NCBI RefSeq assembly: GCF_028736175.1
Contig: NZ_CP117880.1
Location: 310,001-374,000 of the forward strand
Source of the DNA: Sphingobacterium oryzagri
GTDB lineage: Bacteria > Bacteroidota > Bacteroidia > Sphingobacteriales > Sphingobacteriaceae
Length of the DNA stretch: 64,000 nt
Direction: 5' to 3'
Shown here one piece after another: positions 27,973-37,270 of the stretch (its first letter is position 1; every line of letters begins with the position of its first letter). Below the pieces are notes generated by a model that worked only from the letters and a program-made list of their open reading frames with translations, was not told the DNA's origin and did no database searches. A program made the position numbers and the translations under genes.

Positions 27973-29541
27973 ATGAATTTTAAATATATCATATTAGGGC
28001 TTAGTTTATCAACGATGTTGAGCATGAGTTCCTGTAAAGATTTTTTAGACGAAAATCCGAGAACTGACGTGGGTGAAGGCGACTATTACACCACGCAGGC
28101 GCAAGCTCAAGAAAACGTCAATACGTTGTACCGTTTGGGTGCACCAACTTTTTACGGTAATGCCAACGGTGCATACCAGGGGCCGTTTGCCTCGATTCCG
28201 GTCATGTTGACGGGTTATTTCGAAAACAGCTATGAAGGGCAGGAGCAGATCAACCAGTATTCTCGGTTGTTAACAAGACAACAAAATACACGTATCGTTT
28301 CTAACCGCGTAAATGAGATTTGGCGTACGGCGTTTCAAGCTATTAATATCGCCAATAGTGCGATCAAGAATATTCCTAACATCGCAATGCCTGATGATGC
28401 GAAAGCGAGATTAACGGGAGAGGCTAAATTCTTCCGGGCTTTCAACTACTTTTTTATGGTAAAAATGTTTGGTGGTTTACCTTTGTCTACGGATCAGTAC
28501 GCAAGCTTAGATCAAAATTTCTTTTTGCCGCGTAGCGCTCCGGAAGAAGTTTATAAAGTAATTGAAGCCGATTTAATTGCTGCGGTGGAAACTTTGCCTG
28601 ACGGCGTATTTAATAATAGCGGACGCCGTGTGAATAAAAATGTGGCAGCAATAGCGTTGGCCAATGTATACTTGCAGCAAAACAAATTTGCCGAAGCAGT
28701 ACCTTACATCGATATCGTTCTTCAGTCGGGGCACACATTAACGCCGAATACCGACCTGGAAGAAAATAGTGCTTTTAATAAATTGCGTACGTCGGATCTC
28801 TTGGACGAAACCATATATGCAATGGAGTTTGATGCGGTGATTAATCCGGGTGGCTCATGGCCAACGTATGGTTTTACAGCTGCAGCTAACGCTATCTTCG
28901 ATAAGTATACGATCTTCGAACGTGTTTATGGCCCGACCAACCGTTTCTTAAATGTATATGAAGATGATGATTTGCGTATCAAGCCTAATCAGTATTACCA
29001 CTGGTCGTATACGAATCCGCAGAATGGCAGAACATGGAATGGTGGCACTGTTGCGGGGGTATGGGCATTCGTAGAAGAAGATGCATTGCTAAATACCGGT
29101 CGTTCGACAAAAGATCGTAATATTTATCGCTATGCAGAGGCTTTATTAATCGCGGCAGAAGTGAAAGCCAGAGCAACTGGCGTTGCAGCTGCAGCCGGAC
29201 ATTTAGCGGAAGTGAGAGCGCGCGCCAGCACAACGGGCGAAACGGTAGCGGAGATCACTGCTCAACTGCAAGGCTTGTCGGTGGATCAGTTCGTACAAGA
29301 AGTGTGGAAAGAGCGCTTACGCGAACTACCATTGGAATTTAAAATGTGGGACGACTGTTTGCGTACCGGGATGTTTCCGAATATCTCAGCAACGGTAAAA
29401 GGACAGGTTACTTTTCAAACATTAGTTGGTGCGGCAAATGGTTCTGGGGCAATTTTTAAAGCAACCGATCTGGTCTACCCAATTTCTATGGATGAGTTGC
29501 AGCGTAATCCGGAACTTACGCAAAACGAAGGTTATCAATAA
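27973..29541 (+). CDS. SusD/RagB-family nutrient-binding outer-membrane lipoprotein
   Basis: 522 residues with lipobox MSSCKDFLDENP, the characteristic SusD N-terminus. TPR-like helices (RLTGEAKFFRAFNYFFMVKMFGG is the family hallmark) form the scaffold. The C-terminal DELQRNPELTQNEGY is the standard end. It caps the SusC barrel and captures ligand at the cell surface. The operon ends here. Confidence 0.95.
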   Translation: MNFKYIILGLSLSTMLSMSSCKDFLDENPRTDVGEGDYYTTQAQAQENVNTLYRLGAPTFYGNANGAYQGPFASIPVMLTGYFENSYEGQEQINQYSRLLTRQQNTRIVSNRVNEIWRTAFQAINIANSAIKNIPNIAMPDDAKARLTGEAKFFRAFNYFFMVKMFGGLPLSTDQYASLDQNFFLPRSAPEEVYKVIEADLIAAVETLPDGVFNNSGRRVNKNVAAIALANVYLQQNKFAEAVPYIDIVLQSGHTLTPNTDLEENSAFNKLRTSDLLDETIYAMEFDAVINPGGSWPTYGFTAAANAIFDKYTIFERVYGPTNRFLNVYEDDDLRIKPNQYYHWSYTNPQNGRTWNGGTVAGVWAFVEEDALLNTGRSTKDRNIYRYAEALLIAAEVKARATGVAAAAGHLAEVRARASTTGETVAEITAQLQGLSVDQFVQEVWKERLRELPLEFKMWDDCLRTGMFPNISATVKGQVTFQTLVGAANGSGAIFKATDLVYPISMDELQRNPELTQNEGYQ

Positions 29542-29620
29542 GTAGCGCTTTAGATCGCTTACTGGGCGGATATCAAAAACGCCCTATATTTTCTTCATTG
29601 CAAGAAGAAGATGAAGAAAC

Positions 29621-29670
29621 GAAGACGCAGCAATCTCCTGTTCTGATAACATGCAGATAGCTGCGTCTTC
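29621..29670 (+). terminator. Hairpin after susD
   Basis: GAAGACGCAGC (29621-29631) pairs perfectly with GCTGCGTCTTC (29660-29670) across a 28-nt loop and is followed by CTTTTT. It is probably the susCD terminator or an mRNA-end stabiliser. Confidence 0.65.
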
Positions 29671-29767
29671 CTTTTTGCAAGGAGCTATGCTTAGGCAGCT
29701 ACATCTTGGAGTTCCCAACATAGTCTTTGTAAAATATAAGCTTATTAGCTACAGCTATCCGGCAAAC

Positions 29768-29806
29768 GATAAAGGCTCCGCGAAAACGGAGCCTTTATCT
29801 ATTTTT
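29768..29806. terminator. Bidirectional terminator between susD and nrdF
   Basis: GATAAAGGCTCCG (29768-29780) pairs with CGGAGCCTTTATC (29787-29799) around a 6-nt loop, followed by TATTTTT. It lies just beyond the nrdF stop. Confidence 0.9.
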
Positions 29807-29824
29807 GGAGATATAAACGCAGAT

Positions 29825-30811
29825 TTAAACTTCTACGGATACTTCCATTTTAAAATCGTCATCTTTCAAATGCACAATCTCCATCGCCTTCTCATAGTTA
29901 GTCGATTTTTTAGAGAAAAAATCATGCTGTGTCGTTTCGGTATTCAAACCGTTTAACACGATCGGGTTAACCTGTTTCACCTCGAAAATCGGGTCAAAAC
30001 CTAAGTTCATCAAGGCCTTATTACCGTTGTAACGCACGTATTCTTTCACCTCAGCGGTTAAGCCAACGACGGTATAAAGCTCTTCCGTGTATTTCAGCTC
30101 GTTTTCATAAAGCTCGTTCAATAAGTTTAAGAAACGCGCCTTAACTTCTTCTTTGTTTGGAAGACGGTTGTATACCTCTTGCGCGATCAAGCCTACAAAA
30201 ACACCGTGTATAGACTCATCTGCCACGATTTTTTTGATAATATCAGCCGAAGCTACCATCTGGCCCTGACCACATAACCAAAGCGGCAGGAAGAAGCCCG
30301 AGTAGAAAAGGAAAGATTCCAACAATACCGATCCGGCCAGCGCCATAAACAACTCTTCGTCGGTTACACTTTCTTTATCGATGGCACGGTAGTACTTATC
30401 AATTGTAGCGGCTTTGTATTGTAAAAATTTATTCTCTTTTACCCAGCCAAAAACATCATTGATCTCGTTGGTAGTGGATACCGTGGTAAAGATAGTAGAA
30501 TAAGATTTCGCATGGATAGCTTCCATCATACACATGTATGAAAGCACGGCTTTATTTTGCAGTGAGCTAATATGATCGATGATCTTGGGCATCCCGGTGT
30601 GGCTTTGCAACGTATCGAGCAAAGTCAATCCGCCAAGTGCTTTTTTGTAACACTCTTTCATGTCCCAGCTCAATCCTTTCCAGCTGTCAATATCTTTGGA
30701 AGGGATGTATTCGGTATCAATCCAAAATTGCTTGATATTTTGTTCCCAAAACATCAATACATAATCGTTGTCTGGTGTATTCCAGTTTACTGCAGTAAAT
30801 TGTTTACTCAT
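29825..30811 (-). CDS. nrdF: Class Ib ribonucleotide reductase, radical (beta) subunit
   Basis: Generates the tyrosyl radical needed to reduce ribonucleotides. 328 residues. All six metal ligands are recognisable: Asp66 (LLDTLQ), Glu97 and His100 (MEAIHAKSY), a Glu in VLLESFLFYSG, and Glu/His in ADESIHG. The radical Tyr is Tyr104, seven residues after Glu97. With NrdI encoded in the same cluster, a dimanganese cofactor is expected. It lies 152 bp after nrdE as the last gene of the leftward nrdHIEF order. Confidence 0.93.
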   Translation of the reverse strand: MSKQFTAVNWNTPDNDYVLMFWEQNIKQFWIDTEYIPSKDIDSWKGLSWDMKECYKKALGGLTLLDTLQSHTGMPKIIDHISSLQNKAVLSYMCMMEAIHAKSYSTIFTTVSTTNEINDVFGWVKENKFLQYKAATIDKYYRAIDKESVTDEELFMALAGSVLLESFLFYSGFFLPLWLCGQGQMVASADIIKKIVADESIHGVFVGLIAQEVYNRLPNKEEVKARFLNLLNELYENELKYTEELYTVVGLTAEVKEYVRYNGNKALMNLGFDPIFEVKQVNPIVLNGLNTETTQHDFFSKKSTNYEKAMEIVHLKDDDFKMEVSVEV

Positions 30812-30963
30812 GATTCATTATATTTTTGAGGTTCACAAACGTAGCCTGCCGGTAGAAGAAACGGAAGGAGAAACCTGGATACGGTATCGTTGGTTTCTCC
30901 TTCTCATCTATGAACCTGTATACGTTTGGTCCTGGCTTATCAATCTGTTAAAATGCGTCTGTC

Positions 30964-33069
30964 TTATGCCGAGCAAGAGATACACTCTTCTACTGTAGAC
31001 TTACGCGTACGGGTGTAATACAAAGATTTTAAACCAAGTTTATGCGCATATATGTAATATTTGGCCAAATCTCTGGTCGAATCTTTCGAGTTTGTATGCA
31101 AAATGGTCGATACACCTTGATCAATATGACGTTGGATAACGGAAATCAACTTCAAGACCTTGAATTGATCCATATCGTAGGCCGACTTGAAGTAAAAATA
31201 GTTATCGTTGGTCAAGTAAGGCATCGGATAGTAAGTTGTACTATCACCATACTCGCGCACTTCAATAATATCGACAACCGGCATCACAGAAGCTGTAGCA
31301 TTCATGATGTAAGATGTTGACTGGTTTGGCGCGATAGCCAAGCGGTAAGCGTGGTAAAGGCCATGCTCTTTTACCTGTGCTTTTAGGTTTTCCCAATCTT
31401 GGCTTGTCGGAATGTAAATACCTTCAAACAATTCCTTGATTTTATCCATTTTCGGTTGGTACTCACGCTCGGTGTAACGATCAAAGTACGTGCCGTCTGC
31501 GTACGCAGATTTTTCGAATCCGGTAAAGGTAGCACTTCGCTCTTTCGCAATTTCCATAGACGCCTCTAGCGAATAGTAGTTCATCATCATGAAAAAGGTA
31601 TTGGCAAAATCCAACGCCTCTGTCGATTCATACATGATAAAGCTTTTTGCTAAAAATCCATGCAAATTCATCGCGCCCAGGCCAACCGAATGAAGCTCTC
31701 TGTTTGCTTTAGCGATAGAAGGCACCATATCAATATTGGTGATATCGGTAACAACTGTTAATGCACGCATAGCCGTTTTTACCGTTTCTTTGATGCGCTT
31801 GTTATCCATAACCGTAGCTACGTTTAACGAGCCTAAGTTACATGATATACCGTAGCGAATCGTATCTTCTTGTCCGTAGATATTGATGTCGGAAACTTCA
31901 GACACCTGCATGATCTCGGTACAAAGGTTGGAAAACTTAACTTTTCCAAGTCCGTTCAAGGCGTGGGCCTTGTTTGTATTTTCCTTAAAGAAGATGTATG
32001 GGTATCCCGATTCTTTTTGTGTTTGCGCGATGCGAACCAAAAGATGACGGGCATTAATTTTTTTCTTTTTTACATTTGGGTTGGTGATCAACTCGTCGTA
32101 CATCTTATCCATATCCAGCTCGTCTAAGTACTGACCGTACTCCTGCATCACCGTGTGAGGATAGATCAGGTAACAAGCTTCGTCTTTTTCAGCCAATTCC
32201 ATAAATTTATCCGGCACAATGATCCCGATAGATAGGGATTTGATACGAACTTTCTCATCCACATTGATTTTCTTACAATCCAAGAATTCTTCAATGTCTG
32301 AGTGGAATATATTTAAATAAACCGCTCCTGCACCCGGGCGTTGCCCCAATTGATTCGCGTAAGAGAACGTATCTTCCATGATCTTCATGATCGGCAATAC
32401 GCCACCAGCACGACCTTCCACACCTTTGATTGCTTCACCGCGCGCACGGATTTTCGAGATATTAAAGGATACACCACCGCCGATAGAAGACAGCTTCATC
32501 GCTGAATCTACCGCATAACCAATACCATTCAAGTTATCACCAATCTCATCAAGGAAACAAGATACAAGTTCACCAGAACGTTTTTTGCCTGCATTCAAGA
32601 ATGTCGGGGTAGCGGGTTGATATTCTTGATTGATCATGACTTCGGCATACTCGATAGCTTTTTGTACACCTTCCTGACGTGCTAAAAACAAGGAAACGGC
32701 AACGATACGATCTTCATAACGTTCCAAAAATTTCTCTCCCGAATCATCGCGCAACGCGTAGCTCTGGAAAAACTTGAAGGCAGCCATAAACGATTGAAAA
32801 CGGAATTTTTTAGCGTATACAAAGCTGTACACCTCTTCGATCTGCTCAAAAGTAAACCATTCGTAGAAATTGATATAGTAATCATTCTCTATCAAATAAT
32901 CTACTTTCTCTTTAAGCGTATAGAAGAACACGGTGTTCTTGTTTACATACTCTAAGAAATAGGCGCGTACAGCTTCTTTGTCTTTATGCAAGCTATACTC
33001 GTCATCATGCTTAATCATGATTTCATTGTTAAGCAATATCCAATTTTTTGCTACCTCGTTTGCTATCAT
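30964..33069 (-). CDS. nrdE: Class Ib ribonucleotide reductase, catalytic (alpha) subunit
   Basis: Converts NDPs to dNDPs. 701 residues from the ATG at 33069. That start gives MIANEVAKNWILLNNEIM, which aligns with the NrdE N-terminus but overlaps nrdI by 41 bp. ATG 33018 would avoid the overlap but remove conserved residues. There is no N-terminal ATP-cone, as expected for class Ib. Active-site features include GELVSCFLDE (first redox Cys), CTEIMQ and GISCNLGSLN (radical Cys region). The C-terminal tail ends in CISCSA, the CxxC re-reduced by NrdH. Confidence 0.93.
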   Translation of the reverse strand: MIANEVAKNWILLNNEIMIKHDDEYSLHKDKEAVRAYFLEYVNKNTVFFYTLKEKVDYLIENDYYINFYEWFTFEQIEEVYSFVYAKKFRFQSFMAAFKFFQSYALRDDSGEKFLERYEDRIVAVSLFLARQEGVQKAIEYAEVMINQEYQPATPTFLNAGKKRSGELVSCFLDEIGDNLNGIGYAVDSAMKLSSIGGGVSFNISKIRARGEAIKGVEGRAGGVLPIMKIMEDTFSYANQLGQRPGAGAVYLNIFHSDIEEFLDCKKINVDEKVRIKSLSIGIIVPDKFMELAEKDEACYLIYPHTVMQEYGQYLDELDMDKMYDELITNPNVKKKKINARHLLVRIAQTQKESGYPYIFFKENTNKAHALNGLGKVKFSNLCTEIMQVSEVSDINIYGQEDTIRYGISCNLGSLNVATVMDNKRIKETVKTAMRALTVVTDITNIDMVPSIAKANRELHSVGLGAMNLHGFLAKSFIMYESTEALDFANTFFMMMNYYSLEASMEIAKERSATFTGFEKSAYADGTYFDRYTEREYQPKMDKIKELFEGIYIPTSQDWENLKAQVKEHGLYHAYRLAIAPNQSTSYIMNATASVMPVVDIIEVREYGDSTTYYPMPYLTNDNYFYFKSAYDMDQFKVLKLISVIQRHIDQGVSTILHTNSKDSTRDLAKYYIYAHKLGLKSLYYTRTRKSTVEECISCSA

Positions 33070-33454
33070 TGTATTGGTATTTAATAATGTCAATAAATTG
33101 ATTAATATCTTCCATGGTGCCCGAAAGTTCAAATTTCATGGCCAGTGGAACGTCGTAATCTTCCGATATCTTATTGGCGGCTAAACCAAAATTTTTACCC
33201 CAGTTTCTGTTCCCGCTAGCGGTTACAGAAAAAATCTTACGGGCATTACGGCTCATAAACGATTGCGTTTTATCGGGCACACAACCAAGCTTGGTGGTGA
33301 ACGTGACCAGATGCCCCTCTTCCTGGATGATTAAATCATCCTCAATTTTATGTGCGTGCCAGCCCGTGATCTGGATGACTTTATTGATGAAGCGTTGAAC
33401 GTTTCCTGTTTTTGAATCGTAATATAGATGAACCATATCCCGTTTTGATGTCAT
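33029..33454 (-). CDS. nrdI: Flavodoxin-like NrdI, class Ib RNR activator
   Basis: Supplies superoxide or another oxidant to assemble the manganese-tyrosyl cofactor of NrdF. 141 residues: HLYYDSKTGNVQRF is the FMN-phosphate loop and ASGNRNWGKNFGLAA is the NrdI signature. An internal ATG at 33436 would give a start closer to most NrdI proteins; the longer form is kept because it lies 12 bp from the nrdH stop. The 3' end overlaps nrdE. Confidence 0.9.
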   Translation of the reverse strand: MTSKRDMVHLYYDSKTGNVQRFINKVIQITGWHAHKIEDDLIIQEEGHLVTFTTKLGCVPDKTQSFMSRNARKIFSVTASGNRNWGKNFGLAANKISEDYDVPLAMKFELSGTMEDINQFIDIIKYQYNDSKRGSKKLDIA

Positions 33455-33466
33455 GCGAAAATTTGA

Positions 33467-33700
33467 TTAAAGCGCGATTGTTGCCAACTCCTCTGGTTTG
33501 AAACCAATGATACGTTGTTGGACTTCTTCATTGTCTAAAACCAGTACTGTTGGTACCGTTCTGATTTTAAACTTTGCCGCTAAATCTGGCTGATCGAAAG
33601 GGTTGATCGTTTCGTAACGGATTCCTTTATTATCTAAGTACGCTGACACTTGTGCGCATGGAGCACAGTCATTTTTTTCAAATTTAATGATTCTTGCCAT
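33467..33700 (-). CDS. nrdH: Glutaredoxin/thioredoxin-like reductant, NrdH type
   Basis: 77 residues with a redox CAPC (Cys12 and Cys15) and cis-Pro in RTVPTVLV. It is the first gene of the nrd operon and would pass electrons to the NrdE C-terminal cysteines. The sequence is thioredoxin-like rather than classic NrdH, so the name rests mainly on size and context. Confidence 0.8.
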   Translation of the reverse strand: MARIIKFEKNDCAPCAQVSAYLDNKGIRYETINPFDQPDLAAKFKIRTVPTVLVLDNEEVQQRIIGFKPEELATIAL

Positions 33701-34131
33701 GTTGTTTGTAAGTTTATGTGCCGAATGTTAGTAAAACATCCTAGAAGTTTAAAACACGATTATCGTCTGTAGAATTGCAAACGAGTGAAACAAATATCCC
33801 ATATTTTAAATCGGCTTGTTAACTATACTTTTCCACATGCGAGCGAAAACGCTGGAATAAATGCCGTTCGTAGCTTGTTTTTTGTTGTAAAATACTGTTA
33901 AACAGACATCCATCTAAATGTTGAAAACTTTAAAATTGAAATAATGGGCACCATTTCATGTAAAAAAAACCGTACTTTTTTCTTTGTTTTTAGGTATAAA
34001 ACTGACGGTATTTTGACTTAATTTTAAAACTATTTTCAATGAAATTAGTTTCGCTGTTTTGGATAACAATCCTGTTAAGATTTGGCCTGCCCAGCAATTA
34101 TTTTATACCTTAGTTCGCAAATCAACATCAC
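33701..34131. other. Divergent intergenic region between nrdH and the S9 peptidase gene
   Basis: 431 bp of AT-rich sequence that must contain promoters for both sides. No pair of NrdR boxes and no convincing Bacteroidota promoter were identified by eye. No ORF of note is present. Confidence 0.5.
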
Positions 34132-36537
34132 ATGAAGTCTCTATTTTTTTGTTTCTTTATTTCTTTTTGTGCCTGTGTCTATGCACAAGAGAACATTACC
34201 TTTCAAAAGCCATCAGCCGAAATATTGGCGCTGGCTGACTACCAGCGGCCGCCTACGGTAGCGATCAGTCCTGATGAAAGCTGGATACTGCTGTCTTACC
34301 GACCAACATATAAAAGTTTAGCCGACTTAAATGAGCCCGAAGTACGCTTAGCAGGTTTGCGCATCAACCCGCAAACCAGTATCGCCAGTGCGACAAACTA
34401 TATGGAAAACATAAAGCTGAAAAAATTTGGCGGAGCTGAGGAGATCCAGATTAAAAACCTTCCCGAAAATGCTCGCCTGGCCAATATTAGCTTTTCGCCT
34501 GATTCGAAGACGTTGGCTTTTACGCACACCACAACAAAAGGCGTATCGCTTTGGATCGTGGATTTGGCTAGCGCGACAGCGAAGTCATTGACCGAAGACG
34601 ATCTTAATGCAGCGATGGGCAGCCCGTATCAATGGTATAAAGATGGTCAGCGCTTGCTCATCAGCAGGCTTCCTGAAAGTCGTGCCGCACTGATCGATAC
34701 GAATAGAGAATTACCATCAGGGCCAACCGTTTCTACCAGTACAGGAAAGGTTTCGCAGCTACGTACCTATCAGGATTTATTGAAAACGCCACAAGATGAA
34801 ACAAATTTTGAAACGCTGGCGCAGGCAAGCTTGTACGCCGTTGACTTGCAGGGTAAACAAAGCAAAATTTTGGATAAAGCCATTTACAGCCAGCGCTCAC
34901 TCTCGCCAGATGGCAGATACTTATTGGTAACGCAGGTAAAACGTCCGTTTTCTTACGTGGTGCCATACGCTAATTTTCCGCAAGAAACGGCGGTGTTCGA
35001 TGCGGCAACGGGTAAGCAGGTGAAAGTCGTTAATGAAACGCCTTTGATGGAGATTATGCCAAAGGGATTTTCTTCTACAAGACCGGGCAAAAGAAGCGTT
35101 AATTGGCGTGCAGATAAAGCCGCGACCTTAGTTTATGTAGAAGCGCTTGATGGGGGAGATGCTTCAAAAAAGGTGGAATGGCGCGATGAAGTGTTTTCAT
35201 GGGATGCGCCTTTTTCAACAGCGGCAACATCGCTCGTGAAAGTAGCTGATCGTTATGCCGGCATCATTTGGGGCGATAAAAACAATGCCTTGGTCTACAC
35301 GCAATGGTATGACACACGCAGCGAGAAAATCTTTTTGCTGGATCCTGAAACCAAAGCAACCAAACTCGTTTCCGAGCGTAATACACAAGATGTATACAAC
35401 GATCCGGGAAATGTACATACCACAAAGAATGAATTTGGTGCATACGTTATGCTCATTCAGGGCAATAAATGCTATTGGGTGGGCGACGGTTTTACCAAAG
35501 AAGGTCAATTTCCCTTTGTAACGGAGCTCGATCTTCGTACGTTAGCAAAAAAGCGACTGTATACTTCGGATGTCAAAGGCAAGATGGAGCGTATTACGCG
35601 TATTATGGATATCAAAAAGGGAGAAATTTTGGTTTCTATCCAATCGCCGACGGATTATCCAAACTACTATGTGCGGAATATAAAATCGGGAAAGACAACC
35701 GCGTTAACCGCCTTAGAGAATCCTTTTCAGGCGTTAGCAGGCGTTCATAAAGAAGTGATACAATACCAGCGGAAAGATGGTGTAAATCTTTCTGGCACCC
35801 TTTATTTACCTGCCGGCTATGATAAAACAAAAAAAGAAAAACTTCCGCTATTGATCTGGGCTTACCCTACAGAATATAAAGATAAAAACACCGCGGGGCA
35901 AACAACCGCAAATCCATATGAGTTTACCTATCCATCTTATGGATCATTTGTGTATTGGGTAAATAAAGGTTATGCCGTATTGGATGACGCGGCCTTTCCG
36001 ATCATTGGAGAAGGCGATACGGAACCAAACGACACATTTATCGAGCAGCTCGTTGCCAATGGTGAAGCGGCTATTGATGCGGTTGATAAACTTGGCTATA
36101 TTGATCGTACGAAAGTTGGTGTGGGTGGACATTCCTACGGCGCTTTTATGACCGCAAATTTGCTGACGCACTCCAAGCTTTTTGCTGTCGGAATTGCACG
36201 CTCTGGCGCGTACAACCGTACATTAACGCCATTTGGCTTTCAACGCGAGCAACGCAATTATTGGGATGTTCCTTCGGTGTACAATACCATGTCGCCATTT
36301 ATGCATGCCGATAAGATGAAAACACCGATGTTGTTAATACACGGCGCTGCCGACAACAATCCAGGTACGTTTACCTTACAGACAGAACGTTATTTCCAGG
36401 CCTTAAAAAACCTGGGCGCACCGGTGCGCATGGTGCTGTTGCCTTTTGAGGCACATGGCTACGTTTCTAAAGAAAACATTTTGCACACCCTTTGGGAGCA
36501 AGATCAATTTTTGGAAAAGTATTTAAAAAATAAATAG
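34132..36537 (+). CDS. S9D-type prolyl-oligopeptidase-family peptidase (glutamyl-endopeptidase-like), exported
   Basis: An 801-residue serine peptidase with a signal peptide (FFCFFISFCACVYAQ). A beta-propeller domain takes up residues ~40-560, and an alpha/beta-hydrolase domain follows. The triad is Ser668 in GGHSYGAF, Asp741 in HGAADNN and His775 in FEAHGY. GGHSYGAF is characteristic of the S9D group that includes plant chloroplast glutamyl endopeptidase. Likely periplasmic peptide turnover. It is monocistronic and ends at a strong convergent terminator. Confidence 0.92.
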   Translation: MKSLFFCFFISFCACVYAQENITFQKPSAEILALADYQRPPTVAISPDESWILLSYRPTYKSLADLNEPEVRLAGLRINPQTSIASATNYMENIKLKKFGGAEEIQIKNLPENARLANISFSPDSKTLAFTHTTTKGVSLWIVDLASATAKSLTEDDLNAAMGSPYQWYKDGQRLLISRLPESRAALIDTNRELPSGPTVSTSTGKVSQLRTYQDLLKTPQDETNFETLAQASLYAVDLQGKQSKILDKAIYSQRSLSPDGRYLLVTQVKRPFSYVVPYANFPQETAVFDAATGKQVKVVNETPLMEIMPKGFSSTRPGKRSVNWRADKAATLVYVEALDGGDASKKVEWRDEVFSWDAPFSTAATSLVKVADRYAGIIWGDKNNALVYTQWYDTRSEKIFLLDPETKATKLVSERNTQDVYNDPGNVHTTKNEFGAYVMLIQGNKCYWVGDGFTKEGQFPFVTELDLRTLAKKRLYTSDVKGKMERITRIMDIKKGEILVSIQSPTDYPNYYVRNIKSGKTTALTALENPFQALAGVHKEVIQYQRKDGVNLSGTLYLPAGYDKTKKEKLPLLIWAYPTEYKDKNTAGQTTANPYEFTYPSYGSFVYWVNKGYAVLDDAAFPIIGEGDTEPNDTFIEQLVANGEAAIDAVDKLGYIDRTKVGVGGHSYGAFMTANLLTHSKLFAVGIARSGAYNRTLTPFGFQREQRNYWDVPSVYNTMSPFMHADKMKTPMLLIHGAADNNPGTFTLQTERYFQALKNLGAPVRMVLLPFEAHGYVSKENILHTLWEQDQFLEKYLKNK

Positions 36538-36551
36538 TTGCACAGACATAG

Positions 36552-36589
36552 AAAAAGGGCTTTGGATATTAAACCAAAGCCCTTTTTTT
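36552..36589. terminator. Bidirectional terminator
   Basis: GGGCTTTGG (36557-36565) pairs with CCAAAGCCC (36574-36582), flanked by A5 and T7. It serves the S9D peptidase gene and the convergent DUF2911 gene. Confidence 0.93.
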
Positions 36590-36603
36590 ATGTTATCTAC
36601 TCC

Positions 36604-37122
36604 CTATTTTCCGGCTTTCACCTGAAACGGAATCGCATGTCCGCCCCAAATGAGTGTTACCACGCCTGCGGCTGTAGCCGTGATCGTAAACTGTTCTTGA
36701 TTGCTGCTGGATGAGGTGTTTGAAACATCTACGCGCAACGCATCTTGAGCCTGATCATACTTAGTGCCCCATTGGTTCCACACCTTGTTAAAAATCAATG
36801 TGGTGGTTTGCTCTCCCGGGATGCTGTATAAGCTGTATTTGCCCGCCGGAAGTTGCTTTCCATCGATAGTCACGTTTTTATCGACAGCGATAGTCGTCGC
36901 TTCGTTAGCGCCCGTACGCCAGACTTTGCCTACGGGAGCAATATCAATGCCGAGCTGGCGTCCTTTTAACGAAGGTTTGCTGTAATGAATGGCTATGTTA
37001 ACACCATCGTGCGTAGTTACTTTTACGCTGTCTGGCGGACTTGGTCTTTTGCTTTTGTCTGTTTGTGCCATGCTGATGAAGCTAATCATCGTCAGGAAGA
37101 ATAAAATGCTTGCTGCTTTCAT
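36604..37122 (-). CDS. DUF2911-family exported protein
   Basis: 172 residues with a signal peptide (FFLTMISFISMAQ). The family core is clear: SKPSLKGRQ, VWRTGANEATTI and LPAGKYSLYSIPGEQ. The family is common and single-domain in Bacteroidota and has no established function. It is presumed periplasmic. It is transcribed alone, divergent from the S41 peptidase gene. Confidence 0.88.
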   Translation of the reverse strand: MKAASILFFLTMISFISMAQTDKSKRPSPPDSVKVTTHDGVNIAIHYSKPSLKGRQLGIDIAPVGKVWRTGANEATTIAVDKNVTIDGKQLPAGKYSLYSIPGEQTTTLIFNKVWNQWGTKYDQAQDALRVDVSNTSSSSNQEQFTITATAAGVVTLIWGGHAIPFQVKAGK

Positions 37123-37270
37123 ATTGTAGAATTTATCTGTACTATGCTAAACAACTAGACTGCTGCTTTGTTTAAGTTAAACAGGTTTAAAATGTGTTAA
37201 ATTTTTAATGACAAATCTACCGACGGCTATTTCCTCGTATATTCGTATATCACGCATTAATCGTATGACC

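Noticed and set aside
33701..34131. NrdR boxes before the nrd operon
   Set aside because: No pair of sequences resembling the NrdR consensus was visible in the gap.
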